From: an uncultured Acidimicrobiaceae bacterium
GTDB taxonomy: Bacteria > Actinomycetota > Acidimicrobiia > Acidimicrobiales > Ilumatobacteraceae
Reading direction: 5' to 3'
DNA: 64,000 nucleotides
NCBI GenBank assembly: GCA_903919455.1
Contig: CAIXIJ010000115.1
Coordinates: forward strand, 1-64,000
Shown: positions 55,277 to 63,252 of the stretch, one piece after another
How positions within the stretch are numbered: position 1 is the first letter of the stretch
How the letters are laid out: each line of letters starts with the position of its first letter
Program-made: the position numbers and the translations under genes
Notes under the pieces: generated by a model
Databases searched by the model: none
What the model was told of the DNA's origin: nothing
Seen by the model: only the letters and a program-made list of their open reading frames with translations

Positions 55277-55770
55277 CGCGCCACCGCTGCCTGCACGCGA
55301 CGACGCATCGAGGCGCCCGCCAGATAGCACAGCGCCAACGCTGCGGCGTCGGCAGCGTCGGCAGGTTTGGGCGGGGCCGACAGCCCGAGCCGCGCCTGCA
55401 CCATCCGTTGCACCTGCTCTTTTTCGGCGCCGCCCCAACCGGCGACAGAGTCCTTCACCTGGCTGGGGGTGAACTGCACCACGTCGCAACCTGCGGCGGC
55501 AGCCTCTGCCAATGCAAGACCGCTGGCCTGCCCCACGCTCATCGCAGTGCGAACGTTGTTCTGGAAGAACACTTGCTCGACTGCCACCGCGTCGGGCCGG
55601 AACTCCGCGATCAGTGACTTCAGCTCCTCCTGCAGTTCGGCCAGCCGAAACGGCAACGGCGTGGACGGTGCCGTGCGGATGACGCCCAGGGCGAGCGGTT
55701 TCGTGGAGGCTCCGATGGCATGCAGAACGGCATACCCGCAGCGCGTGAGCCCGGGGTCGATCCCCAGCAC
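55273..55770 (-). CDS. ruvC: Holliday junction resolvase RuvC
   Basis: A 165-residue endonuclease. LGIDPGLTRCGYAVL carries the first catalytic Asp, VAVEQVFFQNN the Glu, and SAPPKPADAADAAALAL the last Asp pair. Start is set at GTG 55770 because GAAGGA lies six bases upstream and it gives the normal N-terminus; the frame is open to 55839. It cuts the junction held by RuvAB. It heads the ruvCAB unit. Confidence 0.95.
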   Translation of the reverse strand: MLGIDPGLTRCGYAVLHAIGASTKPLALGVIRTAPSTPLPFRLAELQEELKSLIAEFRPDAVAVEQVFFQNNVRTAMSVGQASGLALAEAAAAGCDVVQFTPSQVKDSVAGWGGAEKEQVQRMVQARLGLSAPPKPADAADAAALALCYLAGASMRRRVQAAVAR

Positions 55771-55862
55771 GACAATTCCTTCACGAACGAACACGCGTAC
55801 GAGCGTAGCCGAACGGAGCGCCAACGACGCGGATCGCACGTTCGATGTGGCAGCGTAGGAAA

Positions 55863-57899
55863 ATGCGCCAACGCACCGTGCTCCCCTGGTTGCTCGCCTC
55901 CTCCATCCTCATCGCGGGAGCCGCGTGCAGCAGTTCACCGATCGACACATCGCCCACCACATCGCCGGCGACGACGTCACCTGGCAGCACCACCACCGGC
56001 CCGCAGGATGCCGTGCTCACTGAGAGCCTCCACTGCGACCCCCTCGATGAACGCGCCTGCTTGCTGCCGTGGCCGAACGACGCCTTCACCGTGCCCGACG
56101 ACACGACTCCGACTGGTCGTCGCCTCGACATTCGACCCGACTCGACGCCGCTCAACGCCGCCGGCGTGCCCATCGACGTGACCGATCAGAACCGGGCCGA
56201 TGGCTTCTCCCCCGGCTCGGCAATTTTGGCGCTGGTGCCGAATCTCGACGTCGAGAAGTCGGGCATTGCGCCGAGCACCGGCATCGGGGCATCGCTGGCT
56301 GCCGACGCACCGATCGTGCTGCTCGACACCGTCACCGGCGAGCGAGTGCCGTACTGGGGCGAACTGGATGCACCCGCACCGAAGCCGGACCAACTGTTGA
56401 TGGTGCACCCGGCCATCTCCTTGCCCGAGGGCCACCACTTCATCGTGGCAATCCGTCACCTGAAGGATGCCCAGGGTGCGGAGATTCAGCGCTCCACAGC
56501 ATTCCAAGCGGCGCTCGACAACACACCGGAACCACTGGAGCGCGCCCGACATTTCCGCGAGATGCTGGCCACGTTGGCCGACGCCGACGTGGCGCCCGAC
56601 GACCTGTACCTCGCATGGGACTTCACCGTTGCCAGCGCCGAGAGTCTCAGCGGGCGCCTGCTGCACATCCGCGACCTCGCCTATCAAGCGGTTGGCGACG
56701 ACCAGTTGCACTTTGCTGTGAGCAGTTCGACCGACACCGACGGGTTGCGAACCATCGAGGGCACGTACGACGTGCCGAACTTCCTCAGTGGCGACGGCGC
56801 TGCAGGCAACTCGTTCGTACTCGGCGACGACGGTCTTCCGGTCCAGAACACCGATCACCCCACCTACCAGGCACCGTTCCGATGCCTCATGCCGCTCACG
56901 CCCGCAGCAGGCCGCACCACGATCGTGTTCGGGCACGGACTGCTCGGCAACCGAGGCCAAGTGGACGGCCTGTCGTTCGCCGCCAGTGGCGGCCTTGCTG
57001 GCGTCTGCGGCACCGACGAGATCGGCATGGCCACCGACGATCTGCCGAACCTGGCGGCGATCCTCGCCGATCTCTCCCATTTCAACCAGCAGGCCGACCG
57101 CATGCAGCAGGGGCACCTCAACCAATCGTTCCTCGGTCGCATGCTGAACTCTCCGAACGGCTTCGTCACGTCGCCGGCATTCCAGACCACCGACGGCCAG
57201 CCGCTGTTGTCGCCGGGCACCACCGTCTTCGTCGGCAACAGCCAAGGTGGCGTCATCGGCGGTGCCGCCAGCGCCATCAGCAGCGAATGGAGCCGAGTTG
57301 TGCTCGGCGTGCCGGGCATCAACTACTCGCTCCTGCTGCCACGTAGTAGCGACTGGCCGGAGTTCCAGTCCATCTTCGATGTCGCGTACACCGACCCGGT
57401 CGATCGCGTGCTGTCGCTGCAATTGATCCAGTTGCTGTGGGACTGCGGCGAGAACAATGGCTATGCCCAACACCTCACTGCCAACCCCTACGCCGGCATC
57501 GATGCCAAGCGAGTGCTGCTTGTGGAGGCATTCGGCGACCATCAGGTGAGCAACGTCAGCACCGACATCCTCAGCCGCACCATCGGCGCCCAGGTGTACG
57601 AACCGTCACTGACAGCGGGTCGCAGCCCCGACGTGGACCCGCAGTGGAACATTCCAGCGCTCGACTCATCCGCGGATCCTGGCGTGGTGCAGGTGGTGTG
57701 GGATTGGGGCACACCGGCTGCTCCCACCGTGAACCTGCCGCCCACCGAACCCGAGTACGGCAGCGATCCGCACGGCAACGGCGGCAGCGAACCACGCCTG
57801 CTCCAGCAGGCGATCGAATTCCTGTTCACCGGCTCGTTCAACGATGCCTGCGACGGCAAGCCCTGCCAGGGCGATTCGTTCTCGATCAGCCCAGGCTGA
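55863..57899 (+). CDS. secreted esterase-like lipoprotein
   Basis: A 678-residue exported protein. The signal peptide ends LIAGAAC, with Cys22 a likely lipid site, followed by a Ser/Thr/Pro linker. The first domain starts CDPLDERACLLPWPNDAFTV and GRRLDIRPDSTPLNAAGVPI, a pattern found in large secreted proteins of myxobacteria and actinobacteria. The second has alpha/beta-hydrolase features: TIVFGHGLLGNRGQVDG and VGNSQGGVIGG with a GxSxG serine. It is probably an extracellular ester or peptide hydrolase of unknown substrate. It is divergent from ruvC and overlaps the peroxiredoxin gene by 14 bases. Confidence 0.72.
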   Translation: MRQRTVLPWLLASSILIAGAACSSSPIDTSPTTSPATTSPGSTTTGPQDAVLTESLHCDPLDERACLLPWPNDAFTVPDDTTPTGRRLDIRPDSTPLNAAGVPIDVTDQNRADGFSPGSAILALVPNLDVEKSGIAPSTGIGASLAADAPIVLLDTVTGERVPYWGELDAPAPKPDQLLMVHPAISLPEGHHFIVAIRHLKDAQGAEIQRSTAFQAALDNTPEPLERARHFREMLATLADADVAPDDLYLAWDFTVASAESLSGRLLHIRDLAYQAVGDDQLHFAVSSSTDTDGLRTIEGTYDVPNFLSGDGAAGNSFVLGDDGLPVQNTDHPTYQAPFRCLMPLTPAAGRTTIVFGHGLLGNRGQVDGLSFAASGGLAGVCGTDEIGMATDDLPNLAAILADLSHFNQQADRMQQGHLNQSFLGRMLNSPNGFVTSPAFQTTDGQPLLSPGTTVFVGNSQGGVIGGAASAISSEWSRVVLGVPGINYSLLLPRSSDWPEFQSIFDVAYTDPVDRVLSLQLIQLLWDCGENNGYAQHLTANPYAGIDAKRVLLVEAFGDHQVSNVSTDILSRTIGAQVYEPSLTAGRSPDVDPQWNIPALDSSADPGVVQVVWDWGTPAAPTVNLPPTEPEYGSDPHGNGGSEPRLLQQAIEFLFTGSFNDACDGKPCQGDSFSISPG

Positions 57900-58338
57900 C
57901 GAGCACCTCGACCAATTCGCTCACCGGCCGATAGGTGAGGCCAGCGATGGCTCGGTGCGCATAGCGCACCACACCGTCGCCGTCGATGATGAACACACTG
58001 CGGCGCGGGAAGCCGATCGGCCCCAAGGTGCCGTAGGCACCTGCGACGGCCTTGTCGGTGTCGGCCAACAATGGGAACCGGAAGCCGTGCTTGCCCGAGA
58101 ACTTCTCGTGGCTGTCCACCCCCTGGGCGGAGATGCCGAGCACCTGCGCATCGAGCTTCTCGAACTCGGCGAGTTCGTCGTTGTAGCTGTTCAACTGCTT
58201 CGTGCACACCGGCGTGTCGTCGCCCGGGTAGAACACCAGCACCACAGGACGGCCCTTGAAATCGGCGAGCGACACCGTGGTGCCACCGGTGGACGACAGG
58301 GTGAAGGCTGGCGCCGCGTCGCCGACGGAGAGACTCAC
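57886..58338 (-). CDS. 1-Cys peroxiredoxin (Bcp/AhpE-like)
   Basis: A 150-residue thiol peroxidase. FYPGDDTPVCTKQL contains the peroxidatic Cys45 in the PxxxTPxC context, and there is no second cysteine in the protein, so it should need an external thiol for recycling. It reduces peroxides. The ATG 58338 overlaps the yebC stop by four bases, which couples the two genes. The 3' end overlaps the convergent lipoprotein gene by 14 bases. Confidence 0.9.
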   Translation of the reverse strand: MSLSVGDAAPAFTLSSTGGTTVSLADFKGRPVVLVFYPGDDTPVCTKQLNSYNDELAEFEKLDAQVLGISAQGVDSHEKFSGKHGFRFPLLADTDKAVAGAYGTLGPIGFPRRSVFIIDGDGVVRYAHRAIAGLTYRPVSELVEVLVSLG

Positions 58339-59084
58339 GCGCTGACCGCTTCCATCAGGTCGTCACTGATGTCGAAGTTGCTATAGACGTCTTGCACATC
58401 GTCGAGGTCTTCCAGCGAGTCGATGATCCGCAGGATCTTCCGGGCGTCTTCTGCGTCGGTGACTTCGACCGTCATGCTGGACACCATCGTGCTCTCGGCG
58501 TTCTCCACCTTCAGACCGGCAGCTTGCAACGCATCGCGCACCTCGTACACGACCGACGGGTCGCAGGTGATGCGCCACAGGTCGTCGCCATCGGCGGTGA
58601 CGTCGTCGGCACCGGCGTCGAGTGCCGCCATCATCACACTGTCCTCGTCGCCGCCCTGCACCTGCAACACACCGCGACGACTGAACTGCCAGCCGACAGC
58701 GCCGGGCTCGGCCAGGCTGCCGCCCATCTTCGAGAACACATTGCGCACATCGGCGCTGGAACGGTTGCGGTTGTCGGTGAGTACATCCACGAGCATCGCC
58801 ACGCCGCCGGGGGCGTAGCCCTCATAGGTGATGGCCTCGTAGGTGCCACCGTCGGCCAGACCGGCACCGCGCTTGACGGCACGATCGATGGCGTCGTTGG
58901 TCATCTGAGCACCCTTGGCCTTCTGGATGACCGTGCGCAGCGAGGCGTTGCTCGTGGGGTCGGCGCCGCCTTCACGTGCAGCTACCTCCAGTTGGCGCGC
59001 GATCTTGTTGAAGATCTTGGCGCGAGCCTTGTCGGCGGCGCCCTTCTTGTGCTTGATCGTTGCCCATTTGGAATGCCCGGACAT
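58335..59084 (-). CDS. yebC: YebC/PmpR family protein
   Basis: A 249-residue protein beginning MSGHSKWATIKHKKGAADKA (ATG 59084), with GGTYEAITYEGYAPGGVAML and SVMMAALDAGADDV, marks of the YebC family. Members were described as transcription regulators, and some as translation factors acting at proline stretches. GAGGGG lies upstream as a ribosome binding site. In actinobacteria yebC usually lies between pdxT and ruvC, as here with a peroxiredoxin and a lipoprotein inserted. Confidence 0.95.
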   Translation of the reverse strand: MSGHSKWATIKHKKGAADKARAKIFNKIARQLEVAAREGGADPTSNASLRTVIQKAKGAQMTNDAIDRAVKRGAGLADGGTYEAITYEGYAPGGVAMLVDVLTDNRNRSSADVRNVFSKMGGSLAEPGAVGWQFSRRGVLQVQGGDEDSVMMAALDAGADDVTADGDDLWRITCDPSVVYEVRDALQAAGLKVENAESTMVSSMTVEVTDAEDARKILRIIDSLEDLDDVQDVYSNFDISDDLMEAVSA

Positions 59085-59088
59085 GGCG

Positions 59089-59679
59089 TTACCCCTCGTG
59101 TTGGAAGTCGTGCTGCTGAAGGAAGAGGCGATGCAGCCGAGCATCGCCCGTGAGCTCTGGATGAAAGGATGCCACCATCACGTTGCCCTGGCGAGCCAGC
59201 ACCGGGACCCCGTCGTGAGTGGCCAAGACGTGCACGCTGTGGCCGACAGACTCCACCTTGGGCGCACGGATGAAGACACCGTGGAATGGCGACGATTCAC
59301 CCTCCACGGCCAGATCGGCTTCGAAGCTGTCGATCTGACGGCCGTATCCGTTGCGACGAACCGAGATGTCGATGGCTCCGAAGCTGCGCTGATCTGCTCG
59401 GCCGTCGAGTACCTCGGAGGCAAGCAGGATCATCCCAGCACACGTGCCGAACGCCGGCATGCCGTCGGAGAGTCGCGACTGGATCTCACCGAACAGACCG
59501 CTGGACTCCAGCAGCTTCGACATGACGCTGCTCTCGCCGCCCGGCAGCACCATGGCCTGCACCCCCGACAAGTCGGCAGGAGTGCGCACCTGGCGCGTCT
59601 GGGCACCGACCTCAGCGAGCGCGGCTTCGTGCGCGGCGAAGGCACCCTGCAGCGCCAGCACCCCGATGAGGGGCCGCAC
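59089..59679 (-). CDS. pdxT: pyridoxal 5'-phosphate synthase glutaminase subunit PdxT
   Basis: A 196-residue class I glutaminase. GVLALQGAFAAHEAAL is the N-terminal signature, VLPGGESSVMSKLL the oxyanion strand, FGTCAGMILLA holds Cys80, and SFHPELTGD holds His173 and Glu175. It supplies ammonia to PdxS. It ends four bases before yebC and follows pdxS by 31 bases. Confidence 0.96.
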   Translation of the reverse strand: MRPLIGVLALQGAFAAHEAALAEVGAQTRQVRTPADLSGVQAMVLPGGESSVMSKLLESSGLFGEIQSRLSDGMPAFGTCAGMILLASEVLDGRADQRSFGAIDISVRRNGYGRQIDSFEADLAVEGESSPFHGVFIRAPKVESVGHSVHVLATHDGVPVLARQGNVMVASFHPELTGDARLHRLFLQQHDFQHEG

Positions 59680-59710
59680 CTGGGGGCTCCGGACTCACGA
59701 ACGGCATTGC

Positions 59711-60610
59711 CTACCAGCCACGCTCGGCGTAGCGCTGGTTGATCTCGTCCATGCCAATGCCGGTCATCGGGGCACCGAGGCCACGGCTCACCTTGGCCAG
59801 GATATGGGCATCCTCGAAGTGGGTGGTGGCTTCCACGATGGCCTTAGCACGCGGCGCCGGGTCGTCGCTCTTGAAGATGCCCGAGCCCACGAACACAGCC
59901 TCGGCACCAAGCTGCATGGCGAGGGCGGCGTCGGCCGGGGTGGCGATGCCGCCAGCGCAGAACAGCGGCACGGGCAGCTTGCCGGTCTCGGCGATCTCCT
60001 GCACCAGCGGCAGCGGAGCCTGCAGCACCTTGGCCCACTGGAACAGCTCGGCCGAATCGGCCTGGGTGAGCTTGCGGATGTCGCCGAGGATGTTGCGCAG
60101 GTGGCGCACGGCCTCCACGATGTTGCCGGTGCCGGCTTCGCCCTTGCTACGGATCATGCAGGCGCCCTCGCTGATACGACGCAGCGCCTCGCCGAGGTTG
60201 GTGGCGCCGCACACGAAGGGCACGGTGAACTTGAACTTGTCGATGTGGTGGGCTTCGTCGGCCGGGGTGAGCACTTCGCTCTCGTCGATGTAGTCGACGC
60301 CCAATGCCTGGAGGATCTGAGCCTCCACGAAGTGACCGATGCGAGCCTTGGCCATCACCGGAATCTTCACGGCGGCCTGAATGCCCTCGATCATGATCGG
60401 ATCGCTCATGCGCGAGACGCCACCATCGCGGCGGATGTCGGCGGGCACACGCTCGAGCGCCATCACGGCGCAGGCGCCGGCATCTTCGGCGATCTTCGCC
60501 TGCTCAGGGGTGACGACGTCCATAATGACGCCGCCCTTCAACATCTCGGCGAGACCACGGTTCACCGTGTAGGTGCCGATGGAGCGCGTAGCTGACGACT
60601 GGTCACTCAT
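59711..60610 (-). CDS. pdxS: pyridoxal 5'-phosphate synthase PdxS
   Basis: A 299-residue PLP synthase that builds vitamin B6 from ribose 5-phosphate, glyceraldehyde 3-phosphate and ammonia. [32 protein letters not shown]-like [20 protein letters not shown], and [20 protein letters not shown] match the family throughout. ATG 60610 is preferred over ATG 60619 because TACGAT lies seven bases before it. With pdxT it forms the ribose-5-phosphate-dependent vitamin B6 route. Confidence 0.96.
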   Translation of the reverse strand: MSDQSSATRSIGTYTVNRGLAEMLKGGVIMDVVTPEQAKIAEDAGACAVMALERVPADIRRDGGVSRMSDPIMIEGIQAAVKIPVMAKARIGHFVEAQILQALGVDYIDESEVLTPADEAHHIDKFKFTVPFVCGATNLGEALRRISEGACMIRSKGEAGTGNIVEAVRHLRNILGDIRKLTQADSAELFQWAKVLQAPLPLVQEIAETGKLPVPLFCAGGIATPADAALAMQLGAEAVFVGSGIFKSDDPAPRAKAIVEATTHFEDAHILAKVSRGLGAPMTGIGMDEINQRYAERGW

Positions 60611-60617
60611 AGGACGC

Positions 60618-60623
60618 ATCGTA
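60618..60623 (-). promoter_or_regulatory. putative -10 element for leaderless pdxS
   Basis: TACGAT on the minus strand is followed by seven bases and ATG 60610. It overlaps the alternative ATG 60619, so it also argues against that start. Confidence 0.4.
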
Positions 60624-60673
60624 CCGCTGAAGGGCGCGCGGCACCTCAGCGAGATCGGTGTACAGGGTGGTGG

Positions 60674-61747
60674 TCAGGGCACCGGGTAGAGATTGCCCGC
60701 CCGAGCGAGTTCCACCACGGTGCGGCCCGCATTCAGCAGAATCGGATTGCCATCGGCATCGGTGAGCAGGATTGGCGACAGGCGGTCGGGGCGACTCCAG
60801 GTGCCGTGCACCACGTTCCCGCCGGTGAACACCAGAGCCGTGCCATTGCCGATGGTCTGCGCCTCGGGGCTGCGCACGTCGGCAGGGCTTGGCCGATACA
60901 CCACTTCCATCACCACCACGTTGTCGGTGGTGAACAGAGCGCCCGTGAGGCCGTCGAAGTGCGGCTCGCCACCACTGGTTCGGGCGTACAACCCCGTCGT
61001 CACGTCAAACGTCCAGGTGATGGCCAAGCCGAACATCTCGCCCGTCACGCCCGCAGCGGGCGTTCCCTGGCGCACCTGATCGCCGGCGTAGTACTGGAAC
61101 TGCTGCGGCGGCGGACCCGAACCGGCCGGGGCGAGCGTGAAGAGTTTCGAGGTGTCGGCCATCAGGTCGTGCGGTGATCGGCGATTCCCATCGCGACGAA
61201 AGCCGCCACCCTGATACACCTGATTCTTCTGAGCGCTCAGCGACACCAGGTCGCTGCCTTCGATGGCCTTGGTGACGTTCTTGTTGCCACCACTCCACGC
61301 GAATAACGGCTTGTTGAACGAGCCCAGCAGGTCGATGTCTTGGGTGCGACCGGACCGGATTGGCCCCACCGGGTCGGCGACGTTGCTCTGGAACACGGCG
61401 GCGAACCGCGTCTGCACCTCGACGATCTCTTCGAACACGATGTCGGCTTCGTTCAGACCACTCTGCGGACGAGCCGAACGGTTGTTGTCGATCTTCACCA
61501 CCAGCGCAGGGCGAGCTGCAGCAGCCGAATCGATCGCCGGTAAACCCGTGAGCGGATACACCGGCCCGGCCTCCACTGTGGTGCTGGTGGCGACCGACGT
61601 GGAGGTGGACGACGTGCTGCTGGACGACGTGCTGGTGCTGGAGGATGAAGGTGACGTGCTGGTGTCGGGTGCCGCCGAACTACCACCGCTGCACCCGACA
61701 GCCACCAGGGCCAGCATTGCGAGCGAGGCGATGCGACGGCTCCGCAT
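60674..61747 (-). CDS. DUF3048 (YerB-like) lipoprotein
   Basis: A 357-residue protein with a lipoprotein signal (MLALVAVGC, Cys19) and a long Ser/Thr linker (about 20-66). The folded part begins YPLTGLPAIDSAAAARPALV and contains RPQSGLNEADIVFEEIVEVQ and VGPIRSGRTQDIDLLGSFNK, as in DUF3048/YerB. The function of that family is unknown; some members are linked to the cell envelope. ATG 61747 shares one base with the htpX stop (TGATG). It is likely co-transcribed with htpX and lemA. Confidence 0.85.
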   Translation of the reverse strand: MRSRRIASLAMLALVAVGCSGGSSAAPDTSTSPSSSSTSTSSSSTSSTSTSVATSTTVEAGPVYPLTGLPAIDSAAAARPALVVKIDNNRSARPQSGLNEADIVFEEIVEVQTRFAAVFQSNVADPVGPIRSGRTQDIDLLGSFNKPLFAWSGGNKNVTKAIEGSDLVSLSAQKNQVYQGGGFRRDGNRRSPHDLMADTSKLFTLAPAGSGPPPQQFQYYAGDQVRQGTPAAGVTGEMFGLAITWTFDVTTGLYARTSGGEPHFDGLTGALFTTDNVVVMEVVYRPSPADVRSPEAQTIGNGTALVFTGGNVVHGTWSRPDRLSPILLTDADGNPILLNAGRTVVELARAGNLYPVP

Positions 61748-62652
61748 CAGAGTTCCCTCAGCAGGGCGATGCGTTCCTCGAGTGGCGGGTGCGTGTCGAA
61801 CATGCGGTTCCACATGCCCATCTTCCCGTGATCGCCGACACCCGACATCGGCTGCTCGATCCACATGTGGGCCGTGGCGGTGCTGGCCGCATGCGTCACG
61901 GTGGTGTCGGCCTGCAGCTTCTCGAGCGCCGATATGAGGCCCGGTGGGTAGCGGGTCATCTGGCATGCCGAGATGTCGGCCAATGTCTCGCGCTTGCGGC
62001 TCACGGCAGCCTGCATGGCCTTGGCGAGCAGCGGCGACACCACCAGGAACACGATGCCCACGATGGCGATGGGGTTCACGCCGCCGTCGCGATCGCCTTC
62101 GCGTCGCACGCGACCACCGTTCCACCACATGGCACGAACGGCGAAGTTGGTGAGCAGCGCAACGGCACCGACCAGCGTGACCGCCAACGTGCTGACGAGA
62201 ATGTCGTAGTTGCGAATGTGCGACAGCTCATGCGCCACCACGCCTTCCAACTCGACGCGATTCATCTTTTCGAGCAGGCCGGTGGTGACAGCGATGGCGG
62301 CGTGCTTCGGGTCGCGGCCGGTAGCGAACGCGTTCGGAGCCGGGTCGTTCACGATGTACACCCGCGGCTTGGGAAGTCCGCTGGCAATGCAGAGACCTTC
62401 CACCAGGTTGTGCAGGCGCTGGTACTGCACCGGGTCGGCGGGCACGGCACGGCTGACGGACAACGCAACGGCGTCGGACTTCCAGTAGGACACAAAAGCC
62501 ATCACACCGGAAATCACTAGGGCGATGACGGTTCCCTGCCATCCGTAGCCGAGCAGCAGCCCCACGGCAGCGCCCACGAGGCAGAGAACGACGACGAAGC
62601 CGGCAATGAGCGCGATGCTCCGTCGCTTGTTGGAGCGGATGAGTTCGAACAT
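61747..62652 (-). CDS. htpX: M48 family membrane metallopeptidase HtpX
   Basis: A 301-residue inner-membrane protease. Two helices near the N-terminus (ALIAGFVVVLCLVGAAVGLL and TVIALVISGVMAFVSYW) precede the zinc motif GVVAHELSHIRNYDI (HEx2H). Two further helices follow, and ISALEKLQADTTVT lies in the C-terminal part. NAFATGRDPKHAAIAVTTGL is characteristic of HtpX. It degrades misfolded membrane proteins under stress. Seven bases separate it from lemA, its common partner. Confidence 0.94.
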   Translation of the reverse strand: MFELIRSNKRRSIALIAGFVVVLCLVGAAVGLLLGYGWQGTVIALVISGVMAFVSYWKSDAVALSVSRAVPADPVQYQRLHNLVEGLCIASGLPKPRVYIVNDPAPNAFATGRDPKHAAIAVTTGLLEKMNRVELEGVVAHELSHIRNYDILVSTLAVTLVGAVALLTNFAVRAMWWNGGRVRREGDRDGGVNPIAIVGIVFLVVSPLLAKAMQAAVSRKRETLADISACQMTRYPPGLISALEKLQADTTVTHAASTATAHMWIEQPMSGVGDHGKMGMWNRMFDTHPPLEERIALLREL

Positions 62653-62659
62653 GGTGTGG

Positions 62660-63211
62660 TTAGAACTGCACCTTCGGCACCTGGCGGTCGGCCGGGTCGG
62701 CCTGGAAGAAGTCGCGCTTCACGAAGTTGAACATGCCAGCCAGCACCACCGTGGGGAAGGTCTGGAGCTTGTTGTTGTAGCCCAGCACACTGTCGTTGTA
62801 GAACTGCCGAGCGTAGGAGACGCGACCTTCGGTGGCCGTGAGTTCTTCCTGCAGGGCGAGGAAGTTCTGGTTCGCCTTGAGGTCGGGGTACGCCTCGCTC
62901 AACGCGAACAACTGCCGAAGCGCCGCAGTGATCTGCGTGTCGGCAGCGCCCTGACCCGCCGGGGTGGACGGTGCGGCCATCGCAGCATTGCGGGCGTTGA
63001 TGACAGCATCGAGCGTGCTCTTCTCGTGCTCGGCGTAGCCCTTGACGGTCTCGACGAGATTCGGGATGAGATCAATTCGACGCTTGAGCTGGACATCGAT
63101 CTGCGACCAGGCGTTGTCGACCTGGTTACGAGACCTGACGAGGCCGTTGTAGGCGCCGATGACGAACAGCACCAGCAGCACGACGACCACCAGAATGATG
63201 ATCCACCACAT
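62660..63211 (-). CDS. lemA: LemA family protein
   Basis: A 183-residue protein: one N-terminal membrane helix (WWIIILVVVVLLVLFVIGAY) followed by a long helical domain with NGLVRSRNQVDNAWSQIDVQ, LKRRIDLIPNLVETVKGYAE and YARQFYNDSVLGYNNKLQTF. LemA proteins are surface or membrane proteins of poorly known role that often pair with HtpX, as here. Start is ATG 63211, with CGGAG upstream; the open frame to 63301 has no homology. Confidence 0.93.
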   Translation of the reverse strand: MWWIIILVVVVLLVLFVIGAYNGLVRSRNQVDNAWSQIDVQLKRRIDLIPNLVETVKGYAEHEKSTLDAVINARNAAMAAPSTPAGQGAADTQITAALRQLFALSEAYPDLKANQNFLALQEELTATEGRVSYARQFYNDSVLGYNNKLQTFPTVVLAGMFNFVKRDFFQADPADRQVPKVQF

Positions 63212-63252
63212 GATGACTCCGAGGGGTTCGGGGCGCCGGGGGCGACGCCTGA

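Noticed and set aside
55977-57542. 521-codon open frame antisense to the esterase-like lipoprotein
   Set aside because: Same effect of biased third positions; no homology, and the plus-strand protein has a signal peptide and family motifs.
61570-61680. Repeats of GACGTGCTGGTG type
   Set aside because: They encode the Ser/Thr linker of the DUF3048 lipoprotein and have no array structure.
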